Source: Verrucomicrobiota bacterium (GTDB taxonomy: Bacteria; Verrucomicrobiota; Verrucomicrobiia; Limisphaerales; JADJPG01). From it: a stretch of DNA of 64,000 nucleotides. The notes below the pieces were generated by a model. That model was not told the DNA's origin. It ran no database searches and saw nothing but the letters and a program-made list of their open reading frames with translations. Made by a program: the position numbers and the translations under genes. Shown piece by piece: positions 49,860 through 59,100 of the stretch. Position 1 is the first letter of the stretch. Each line of letters starts with the position of its first letter. The DNA lies in assembly GCA_016713365.1 (NCBI GenBank), contig JADJPG010000019.1, positions 1-64,000 of the forward strand, in the 5' to 3' direction.

Positions 49860-50308
49860 TGCCCAACAAATCCATCGTCATTCTCATGGCCGACGACGAC
49901 GCAGACGATCGTCTGCTCGCCAAAGACGCGCTCAACGAGTGCCGGATCACCAACGAACTCCACTTTGTCGAGAACGGCGAGGAGCTGCTCGATTACCTGC
50001 GGCAGACTGGCAAATACGCTTCCGCCTCCGGCACCACGAAGCCGGGGCTGATCCTGTTGGATTTGAACATGCCGCGAAAGGACGGTCGTGAAGCGCTGCA
50101 AGAAATAAAGTCCGACCCGCAGCTCCGCTCCATTCCCGTCGTGGTCCTCACCACGTCAAAGGCCGACACCGACATCAGTCGCATCTATGAACTCGGCGCG
50201 AATTCGTTCATCACGAAGCCCGTTTCATTTGATGCACTCGTGAAAGTAATGGGCGACCTCGTCCACTACTGGTTTGAGCTCGTTGAACTTCCTCCCCTAA
50301 GAACCTAG
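49859..50308 (+). CDS. Single-domain response regulator (Rcp1-like)
   Basis: The 149-aa protein is a stand-alone receiver: MADDDADDRLLAKDAL acidic pocket, phospho-acceptor Asp in LILLDLNMPRKDGREAL, Thr in VVVLTTSKADTD and Lys in SFITKPVSFDAL. The DDDADD and LLDLNMPRKDG signatures and the absence of an output domain match Rcp1-like regulators that receive phosphate from phytochrome-type kinases. The start overlaps the stop of the upstream kinase, and its stop overlaps the GTG of the hybrid kinase (TAGTG). It probably shuttles phosphate between them. Confidence 0.92.
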   Translation: MPNKSIVILMADDDADDRLLAKDALNECRITNELHFVENGEELLDYLRQTGKYASASGTTKPGLILLDLNMPRKDGREALQEIKSDPQLRSIPVVVLTTSKADTDISRIYELGANSFITKPVSFDALVKVMGDLVHYWFELVELPPLRT

Positions 50309-53059
50309 TGCAAGACGCGCCCAACAACTCCACGTTGCGCATCCTGCTGGTTGAGGATGACGAAGACGATTACATCATCACGCGCGATCTCTTCGGGGAG
50401 TTCCGCACCGGTCAATATGCGATCGACTGGATGAAGAACTTCTCGACCGGACTCAATGCGATGACGCGAAACGAGCACGACGTCTGCCTGGTCGACTATC
50501 GCCTCGGAGCGCACAACGGCATCGAACTGCTCAAGGCCGCCGTGGAACAAGGCTGCCAGTCGCCCATCATCCTTCTCACCGGACAGGGCGAACACGAAGT
50601 CGACCTAGAGGCGATGAAGGCCGGCGCCGCCGATTACCTCGTCAAGGGCCGGCTCGACGCCAGCATCCTCGAACGCTCCATCCGTTACGCCGCCGAACGC
50701 AAGCGTGCCGCCGACCGCGCCGCCGTCGAACAATCCCGCCTCGCCGCTTTCGGTGAAGAGATCGGCTTGGCCCTCACCCGCAGCGATTCGCTCGATTCCA
50801 TTCTCCACCGCTGCAGCAGCGCGCTGGCTCATTATCTGGACGTCGCTCTCGCGCGGATCTGGATTCACGACCCCGAAGACGGAACGTTAAAACTGCACGC
50901 CAGCGGCGGCGTTCTCGCAGACAATACCGGTCTCGCGTTTCAGGCTCCGAAGGTTCAAGTCGACCTTCGCCTCGCCGCGCAAGGCAAGCCGCTCCTCATT
51001 CCTCGGGTCGTCAGCGACAAACGCTTCGTGGATCAGACCTGGGCGACGCGTGAAGGCATCGTTTCCTACGCCGGCTACCCGTTGACCATGGAAGACCGGC
51101 TGGTCGGAATCATGTCACTTTTTGCGCGACGGCAGCTCACCGAGGCGACGCTTCGGGAGATGGCTTCCGTCGCCAACGGCATCGCCCTGTGCATCGAACG
51201 AAAGCGTTCGGCGGATGCGCTGGACGCGAGCGAAGTCCGTTACCGGACCGTCGTGGAGAGCATCAAGGAAGTCATCTTCCAAATTGATAGCGACGGTAAA
51301 TGGGTCTTCCTGAATCCCGCGTGGACAGAGATCACGGGCTTCAAGCTTCGCGAAACGATTGGCACGCACTTCTCGGAATACATCCATCCCGACGACCGCG
51401 AGCAGCACGCCGAGAACATTCGTGAAGTCGCCGAACATCGGAAGAGTTATTGCCGCGACGAAACACGCTATCTCGCCGAGGACGGAACCTTCCGCTGGAT
51501 GGAAGTCTACGCGCAGCCAGTGTTCGGTAATTCAAGCAATCTCGCCGGCGTTTCGGGAACATTGACCGACATCACGGAACGCAAGCGCGCCGAAGCTGAG
51601 ATTCAAAAACTCGCCGCCTTCCCCCGCTTCAATCCCGATCCGGTGATGGAACTCGCGGCTGACGGCACCCTGACCTACCTCAACAACGCGGCACCGGGAA
51701 ATGGCCCTTCAACTCGGCGTCGCCCAGCCGGAAGCGATCCTTCCGCGGAACGCCGCCAGCATCGCGCAGGAATGTCTCCGCCAGGGGAACAGCAAGCTCT
51801 CGCAGCAGATTCAGATCAACGGGCGCACCATCACCTGGTCGTTCTTCCCGATCGTCACGAGCCAGGTGGTTCACTGCTACGGCGCGGACATCACCGAGCG
51901 GCAGAATCTCGAAACCCAGTTGCGGCATTCGCAGAAGCTGGAATCCATCGGCCAGCTCGCCGCCGGTGTGGCCCATGATTTCAACAACATCCTCACCGTC
52001 GTCCAGGGACACAGCGACCGTTTGATTGATGCCTGCTCGGATCGCGGTGACCTCGTTGAGCCGTTGAAACTCATCTCCGCCTCCGCCCGGCGCGCCAGCA
52101 GCCTCACTCAGCAATTGCTGATGTTCAGCCGCAAACAGAAGCTCCAGCCCCGAGTGCTCGACCTGAACAAGGTCATCGCCAATATGAGCAAGATGCTCGA
52201 ACGCTTGCTCGGCGAACACATCGCGCTGGAGATGCGCAGCGAGTCGAACCTGCCTGCCATCGAGGCCGACGCCGGAATGATCGATCAGATCATCATGAAT
52301 CTCTCCGTGAATGCGCGCGATGCCATGGGCAAGGGCGGCACGCTGCGCATCTCCACGAGCGCGGCCACCGTCGATGAGTTCTACATGCAGCTCCACGCCG
52401 ACGCCCAGCCCGGACACTACGTCCGCATGAGCATAACCGACAATGGCATTGGCATGAGCCGCGAGACGGTGGGCCGGATCTTCGAGCCGTTCTTCACGAC
52501 GAAGGAAGTGGGCAAAGGAACCGGTCTCGGGTTGGCGACGGTTTACGGAATTGTGAAGCAGCACAATGGCTGGGTGGAAGTGGACAGCGAGCTCGGCATC
52601 GGCACGACGTTCAATGTCTTCCTGCCGGCTACTACCAAGTCGTATGACACGACTTTCGAGCGCGCCCCACAGAAGCCGTCGGTGAAAGGCGGCAGCGAGA
52701 CCATTCTCCTCGTAGAAGACGAGCCGATGCTGCGCGAGCTGGCTCACCTCATTCTAAAGGATTACAAATACAATGTGCTGGAGGCGGCCAACGGCATCGA
52801 AGCGCTGAAGGTGTGGGAGGCGCACGAGGGCAAGATCGATCTCTTGCTGACGGACATGGTGATGCCGGAGGGCATGACGGGGCATGAGCTCGCGGTGGAG
52901 CTGCGCAAGCGCAAGCCGGAGTTGAAAGTCATCTACACCAGCGGCTACAGCGCGGATGTGATGGGCGGCGATTTGTCGCTCACGGAAACGCGCTTCCTGC
53001 AAAAGCCGTATCAGCCCCCAATGCTGGCGAAGACAGTGCGGGAATGTCTGGATTTCTAG
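50308..53059 (+). CDS. Hybrid sensor: REC-GAF-PAS-PAS-HisKA-HATPase-REC, one frameshift
   Basis: From GTG 50308 the protein begins with a receiver (LLVEDDEDDYIITRDLF, Asp in CLVDYRLG). A GAF domain follows (SILHRCSSALAHYLDVALARIWI...GIMSLFARRQL), then a PAS/PAC (VVESIKEVIFQIDSDGKWVFLNPAWTEITGF...DITERKRAEAE) and the start of a second PAS. At about 51695 one extra G (CCGGG for CCGG) breaks the frame; repaired, it reads NNAAPEMALQLGVAQPEAIL. It goes on to HisKA (SIGQLAAGVAHDFNNILTVVQGH), HATPase (DNGIGM, GTGLGLATVYGIVKQHNG) and a C-terminal receiver (LLVEDEPMLRELA, LLLTDMVMPEGMTG). Repaired length is about 917 aa. It is soluble, with no TM. Confidence 0.9.
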
Positions 53060-53101
53060 GCGCCGTGAGGGAGGACTCGCGGCGGTAACAAGGTTCAAAC
53101 T

Positions 53102-53146
53102 GCAGGTTGCAGGTTTGCGCACCGTACCCTTCAACTTGAAACCTGC
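53102..53146. repeat. Heptanucleotide pair and inverted repeat
   Basis: GCAGGTT occurs twice in tandem (53102-53115). The second copy pairs, as GCAGGTTT (53109-53116), with AAACCTGC (53139-53146) across a 22-nt loop, in the gap before gnd. Confidence 0.5.
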
Positions 53147-53262
53147 GCCTTGGCCACCCCGACCAATCCGCAGGGAGACGCCCCAAGAATCTTCTGGCGC
53201 AGCCTGCCGTCTTTTGTATCGTCGCCCCTTCTGATTCGATTTCTCAAACATTGAACGAACAC

Positions 53263-54735
53263 ATGGATCCTAAAGGCGACATCGCATTGATTGGTCTGGC
53301 CGTAATGGGCCAGAACCTCATCCTCAACATGAACGACCACGGCTTCACCGTCGTGGCCTACAACCGCACGGTGGACAAGGTGGAGCACTTCCTCGCCAAC
53401 GAGGCCAAGGGCACCAAGGTCATCGGCGCGACTTCCATCGAGGACATGGTCAGCAAGCTCAAGACGCCCCGCCGCGTGATGATGCTCGTGAAGGCTGGCA
53501 AGCCGGTGGACGATTTCATTGAGCAGCTCATCCCTCATCTTTCGCCCGGCGACATCATCATCGATGGTGGCAACTCGCTCTTCGACGATACGAATCGCCG
53601 CGTGAAGTATTGCGAAAGCAAAGGGTTGCTCTACGTCGGCACCGGCGTGAGCGGCGGCGAAGAGGGCGCGCGTAAGGGCCCGAGCATCATGCCCGGCGGT
53701 TCACCCAAGGCGTGGCCCTTCGTGAAGGATATTTTCCAGGCTGTCTCCGCGAAAGTCGATGACGGCACTCCGTGCTGCGACTGGGTCGGCGAAGCCGGCG
53801 CGGGTCATTACGTGAAGATGGTCCACAACGGCATCGAGTACGGCGACATGCAGCTCATCTGCGAAGCCTACAACATCATGAAGAACGGCCTCGGCATGAG
53901 CGCCGACGAGATGCACAGCGTCTTCGCCGAATGGAACAAGGGCGACCTCGACAGCTATCTCATCGAGATCAGCCGGGATATTCTCGGCAAAAAGGACGAC
54001 GACGGCCAGCCGCTCGTGGACAAGATTCTCGACACCGCCGGCCAGAAAGGCACCGGCAAGTGGACGGTCATCAACTCGCAGGATCTCGGCATCCCGATCA
54101 CGCTCATGGCGGAAGCGGTTTACTCCCGCTGCGTCTCGGCGTTGAAGGACGAGCGCGTGAAAGCCGCCCGCAAGCTCAAAGGTCCGCGCCCGGCGCTCAC
54201 CAGCATCGCGGGGAACCCGGAGAAGAAGAAGGCGTTCATCGAAGACATCCGCCTCGCCCTCTACGCGTCGAAGATCGTCAGCTACGCGCAGGGCTACATG
54301 CTCATGCGCGCCGCGGCGAAGGAATACGGATGGAACTTGAACTACGGCGGCATCGCCCTCATGTGGCGTGGCGGCTGCATCATCCGCTCGCGCTTCCTCG
54401 GCAAGATCAAGGAAGCCTACGACAAGAATCCGAAGCTGATGAACCTGCTCATCGACGATTACTTCCGCGGCGAGATCAAGAACGCGCAGAAGGGCTGGCG
54501 AAACATCGTCGCCACTGCGGCCAAGAAGGGCATTCCGGTGCCGGCGTTCAGCACCGCGCTGGCGTTCTACGATCAATATCGCTCGGCCGTGTTGCCGGCG
54601 AACCTGCTCCAGGCGCAGCGTGATTACTTCGGCGCGCACACCTACGAGCGCGTGGACAAACCGCGCGGAGAATTCTTCCACACGAACTGGACCGGCCGCG
54701 GCGGCACTACGAGCAGCTCGACTTACAACGTGTAA
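53263..54735 (+). CDS. gnd: 6-phosphogluconate dehydrogenase (decarboxylating)
   Basis: Gnd oxidises 6-phosphogluconate to ribulose 5-phosphate, CO2 and NADPH in the oxidative pentose phosphate pathway. From ATG 53263 the protein is 490 aa, the long (E. coli-type) form. It has IALIGLAVMGQNLILNMNDHGF, VVAYNRTVDKVEHFL, IIIDGGNSLFDDTNRR, YVGTGVSGGEEGARKGPSIMPGG, the catalytic Lys/His region AGHYVKMVHNGIEYGDMQLICEAY, and the C-terminal FSTALAFYDQYRSAVLPANLLQAQRDYFGAHTYERVD. The nearby TTG at 53251 adds four residues and is not preferred. A strong terminator follows. Confidence 0.97.
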   Translation: MDPKGDIALIGLAVMGQNLILNMNDHGFTVVAYNRTVDKVEHFLANEAKGTKVIGATSIEDMVSKLKTPRRVMMLVKAGKPVDDFIEQLIPHLSPGDIIIDGGNSLFDDTNRRVKYCESKGLLYVGTGVSGGEEGARKGPSIMPGGSPKAWPFVKDIFQAVSAKVDDGTPCCDWVGEAGAGHYVKMVHNGIEYGDMQLICEAYNIMKNGLGMSADEMHSVFAEWNKGDLDSYLIEISRDILGKKDDDGQPLVDKILDTAGQKGTGKWTVINSQDLGIPITLMAEAVYSRCVSALKDERVKAARKLKGPRPALTSIAGNPEKKKAFIEDIRLALYASKIVSYAQGYMLMRAAAKEYGWNLNYGGIALMWRGGCIIRSRFLGKIKEAYDKNPKLMNLLIDDYFRGEIKNAQKGWRNIVATAAKKGIPVPAFSTALAFYDQYRSAVLPANLLQAQRDYFGAHTYERVDKPRGEFFHTNWTGRGGTTSSSTYNV

Positions 54736-54760
54736 GCCAGCGGTTTTCGCACTTTCGCAA

Positions 54761-54790
54761 GGGCGGCAGCGATGCCGCCCTTTTCTTTTT
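54761..54790 (+). terminator. Rho-independent terminator of gnd
   Basis: An 8-bp stem (GGGCGGCA 54761-54768, TGCCGCCC 54773-54780) with a GCGA tetraloop is followed by TTTTCTTTTT. Confidence 0.92.
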
Positions 54791-54886
54791 CCCGGTTGCG
54801 CCAACGCGGTCAGCTACTAGACTGCGCGCATGAGATTCCAAGTGCACCCGCGAACTCCGGCTGCTTTCAGCCGCTGACCCAAGCCC

Positions 54887-56167
54887 ATGTTCCCTGCCCT
54901 TGCCACCCGTGTCCTGCGCACCACCGACCCGCGCCTGCTCTGGAAGTTTTGCTGGATTTTCGGCGTGAAGGGCTTGCTCTCCGTCGAGCGCTTCAAGCGC
55001 GGCATCAAACGCGGTGAATACTTCCCGCCGTTCCTTTACCTTTCGATCATCAACTCCTGCAACCTCCGCTGTCAGGGCTGCTGGGTGGACGTCGAAGAAA
55101 AGGACGCCATCGATCTCGAGACGCTCAACCGCACCATCACGGAAGCGAAGCAGCACGGTAACGCGTTCTTCGGCATCCTCGGCGGCGAACCCTTCATGCA
55201 CCCCGGCCTGCTCGATCTACTGGCGGCGCATCCGGACTGCTATTTCCAGGTCTTCACCAACGGCCAGTTCATCACCGAGAAAGTCGCCAAGCGCCTGCGC
55301 GAGATCGGCAACGTTACGCCGCTCATCAGCATCGAAGGCCGGTCGTTCACCAGCGATGAACGTCGCGGGAAGAAGGAGGTCCTCAATCGCACCTTGCGCG
55401 GGCTCGACAACTGTCTCCGCGAGAAAATCCTCACCGGCGTCGCCACCAGCGTCTGCCAGTCGAACATCGATGAACTGCTCACCGAAGACTGGCTCCGCGA
55501 ACTCATCGCGCGCGGCGTCCATTACGTCTGGTATCACACCTACCGGCCGATGGGTCCAAAGCCGAACTTCCAACTCGCGCTGCGTCCCGATCAGCTCGTC
55601 CGCATCCGCCGTTTCGTCACCGACATGCGCGCCAAGGTGCCCATCGCGATCATCGACGCGTATTACGATCATCAAGGCAAGGCGCTCTGTCCAATGAGCA
55701 CCGGCATCAGCCATCACATCAGCCCGCGCGGCGATATCGAACCCTGCCCGATCATTCAGTTCGCGACGGAAACCATCCGCGATCCGCGCGGCATCTACAC
55801 AACGATGCGCGACAGCGCGTTCCTGAAGGATTTCCGCGAACTCTCCGCCCGCCACACCCGCGGCTGCGTGGTACTCGAACGCCCCGACCTCGTGAAGCAA
55901 CTCGTCGTGAAACACGGCGCCCGCGACACGACCGCACGCGGCACAGCAATGGCGGAGATTGAGGCGATGACACCCCGTTTCAGCCAGTGGCTTCCCGGCG
56001 AGGAGATCCCCGAGAAGCACTGGATGTACAAGCTCTCGAAGAAGTATTGGTTTAACGACTTCAACGCCTACGCCCGCGCGGATCACGACGCCACCACTCG
56101 GGCGAAAGTCGAAGAACTCCGCCGCAAGGCCGCCGCGCCGCGACCGCCCGAGGCGGTCACGACGTAG
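54887..56167 (+). CDS. Radical SAM protein with SPASM-like C-terminal cysteines
   Basis: The 426-aa protein has the radical SAM cluster motif CxxxCxxC at Cys58, Cys62 and Cys65 (NSCNLRCQGCW). The SAM-binding GGEPFMHPGLLDLLAAHP follows, and the barrel strands include FTNGQFIT and LISIEGRS. Beyond the barrel, ALCPMSTGI, DIEPCPIIQF and HTRGCVVL supply Cys for an auxiliary cluster, as in SPASM proteins. A 100-residue C-terminal tail ends in a charged segment. The substrate is unknown: there is no adjacent short peptide gene or maturation partner, and the sequence is not HpnH or a known cofactor enzyme as far as I can tell. Monocistronic, between the gnd terminator and a convergent giant gene. Confidence 0.85.
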   Translation: MFPALATRVLRTTDPRLLWKFCWIFGVKGLLSVERFKRGIKRGEYFPPFLYLSIINSCNLRCQGCWVDVEEKDAIDLETLNRTITEAKQHGNAFFGILGGEPFMHPGLLDLLAAHPDCYFQVFTNGQFITEKVAKRLREIGNVTPLISIEGRSFTSDERRGKKEVLNRTLRGLDNCLREKILTGVATSVCQSNIDELLTEDWLRELIARGVHYVWYHTYRPMGPKPNFQLALRPDQLVRIRRFVTDMRAKVPIAIIDAYYDHQGKALCPMSTGISHHISPRGDIEPCPIIQFATETIRDPRGIYTTMRDSAFLKDFRELSARHTRGCVVLERPDLVKQLVVKHGARDTTARGTAMAEIEAMTPRFSQWLPGEEIPEKHWMYKLSKKYWFNDFNAYARADHDATTRAKVEELRRKAAAPRPPEAVTT

Positions 56168-56176
56168 CGCGCTACG
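56142..56176. other. Two adjacent palindromes at the end of the radical SAM gene
   Basis: GACCGCC/GGCGGTC (56142-56158, CGA-type loop) is followed by the perfect 14-bp palindrome CGTAGCGCGCTACG (56163-56176), spanning the stop of the radical SAM gene. There is no T-tract. It might serve as a factor-aided terminator between the convergent genes. Confidence 0.35.
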
Positions 56177-56182
56177 CGTCCC

Positions 56183-59100
56183 TCACCGGCCAATAGCCCG
56201 ATAGAACCGTTGCTTGTCACCCGTCGGCGCGATCGGTCGGAGCTGAATCGAGTTGCTCACCGCCGTATTGGTCGCGAAGGAGGTCCAGTCCACCATGTTT
56301 GCCGAATGCTGAATCTCATACGTGCGACCCGGCGTGACTGAGATCGTGACGCTGACCTCTCGATTCACACCCGATACACCAGCCGCCGTCAAACGCAGCC
56401 CTCCACCCTCAACAGCGCGGAAGAACCCGGTCTGATTCGTGCCCAAAGGAATAATCTCACGGAGATTCACCAGCGGACCGCTCCAGAACGGCGCCCATGT
56501 GATCGGATTCAGCTTCGGCGTGTGTTCGACAGTGTATTCCGGTTTCGGACCGTAAACGATCAGGTCCGTGCGATTGGTGTCATGCACAATCTCCAGCAAC
56601 GGTTGGGTGCCGAGATACACGACTCGTCCATCCACCCCCGCCGCTCGCGGCACCGCCTGACCATTGACCTGCGTCGCCAAGGCATTGGTGACGACGAGGG
56701 GCACGAACGCGGAGATCTGGTTCGAGATCGTCGAGAACCGCAGGTGCGAGACAATTTGTTCGCCGGCGAAGTTCTGACCGGCGAGCGTGCCCAGTCGAAT
56801 CTGGAATCGATTGCTGCCGAGCGATTGAATCTGCGCTGAGCCAAGCGGCGCAGTCGGAGCAACGAGGCTGAAGTTCGTCAGTCGTCCAAGCGGCGCCTCG
56901 ACGATGAAGCTCGCGTTCGTCGCGGCCACGGTCGTTGAGATCGTGATCGGCACGCTGCTCGTCTGGCCACCCAGCACGATCGCCTGCCCAAGCCTCACTT
57001 CGAGATAGTCACCGACCACGATGCTGAAGGTCTGGCTCGCAGTGGCCGACGGCACGCCGTTGTCGGTCACGCGCACGGTGACGGAATTCGTCGTGCGCGC
57101 GTACTGCGGCGAAGGTGTCCAGGTGAACACGCCGTTGGTCCGGTCGATGCGCGCCGGGCGCGAGGCTGTAGGTAAACTTCTGCGCTGGCAAATCAGCGTC
57201 AGTGACCGAGTTGCTGACCACGAGCTGCGTTCCGACCACAGCGGTCTTTTGCGAGATCGGCGCGAGCACTGGTGCCTGGTTCACTTCGCGCACGATGACG
57301 CGCACCGCACGGGCCGCGCTTTGTTGTGGCGAACCGTTATCGCGCAGCGTGACGTTCACCGAGATTTCACCCGGGCCATCCGACTCGCCCGGCGTCCAGG
57401 TGAGAAGGCCATTCGCGGGATTGATGTTCATGCCAGCCGGCGCTCCGGCAGCGAGCGACCAGGTGATCGTATTCGCCGGGAGATCGTTGTCTGTGGCCGC
57501 CACGGTGTAGGAGAGCAACGAACCTTCGTCCACTTCCGCCTGCGGATTCGCGCTGACGAACGTCGGCGCGGAGTTCACTTCGCGCACGATGACGTTGAAT
57601 GACTGCGTCGCGCTCAGACTCGGGAAACCATTGTCCGTGACGGTGAGCGTGAATCGATTCGTCGTACCGCCCTGCGATTCACCGGTCACCCACGAGAGCA
57701 AGCCGCTCGTCGGATCCACCGTCGCGCCCGAGGGCGATTGCAGCAGCGCAAACGTCAGCGTCTGGCGCGGGATGTCGCTGTCGACCACCGTCGGCGTGAA
57801 GCTGAACGCACCGCCTTCGTTGATCGTGGCGTCGGCGATCGGCACGAGCGATGGGACAGTATTGCCGCCACTTGTCGTACTCGTCTGCGCATCCGGCGAG
57901 AGCGGCGGCAACTCCTGGTTACCCGCTTCATCCGTCGCGAGACTGTAGAACGCGTAGTTGTTGCCGAGCACACCGTTGAAGACGGCGCTTTGCTGCGTCG
58001 TGCGCGCGAGCCAGTTCGTGAACGGTCCACCGTTCACCGACACGAAGATGTCGAAGAACGCGATGCCGGAGCCGTTCGTGCCGTCGTCGCCGCTCCATTG
58101 CAACGCGAAGCTGGCGCCACTGCTCAGCGGCAGCGCGGTCACGGAACTCGCCGGCAGGTTCGTGTCCTGCAAGATCGGCGCGAAGGTGAGCGTGTAGATG
58201 CCGGTGCTGTTGTGATCGAAGAGGTGCAGCAACTTCTCGCGAACCACCGCCGTCTGCGAGGCCGGGAACGTGCGATCGGTCGTCCAGACGTTCGCGCCGA
58301 GGATCAGTTGTTTGCCATCCGAACGACGCGCGCTGACGAGGCGGAAGTCCGCTCCCGGATTCGGCATGCGCAGGTAGGCGAAGCCTGACGACATCGTCGC
58401 CGTAAGCTGCACTTGAAGATCGTTGGTGGTCGCGGGCGAATCGACCGCCGGGCTGGTCGCGATCGCCACTGCGCCGGTGGTACTGTCGCTCAGATACACG
58501 ACATCCGGCAGGTTGTCCGGGTCGGGCGAATCATTCACGAGGAAGTCCGGCAACGTGTCGTCGCCTGCGCGATCTGAGCGCACGACGTGAATCATCTCGT
58601 GGATGCGCACGGCGTCGATGAGCGAAAGGCTCAAACCGCCGAGGGCGTCCATGTGCTCGAACGTCGCGCGGTAGTCGATGAACTTGCCCTGCAGCGTCGA
58701 GGTCATGTCCCAGATCACCGTCTTGGACGTGCCGGGCGCGATGCTGCCCACGTTCAGATTGAACGATGGATTGAGCGGTTCGTTGTCCACGCGTGCGCCG
58801 AGAAGCTGGAACTCGATCGCCAGGCCCTTCTCGTTTTCGATGATGCGCGGCGCGGCGGAGTTGATGCGGAAGTTGCGCGCCTCCCCGGCACCGCTGTTGC
58901 GGATGCGGAGTCCGAGCGCGAACGGTTCGGCTGGTTCAATCTCCGGCGTGAACGGATCGTCGGAGTAAACGTCGCGTTGTTGGAAGTAATCGAGCGTCAG
59001 CCGCGCTTCGGGCAGCACGGTGATGGAACCGGGCAGGAGTTGAATCGTGATCTGCTGACCATTCTCGGTGTAGCGCAGCGTGCCGCCGATGTAGTAGCTC

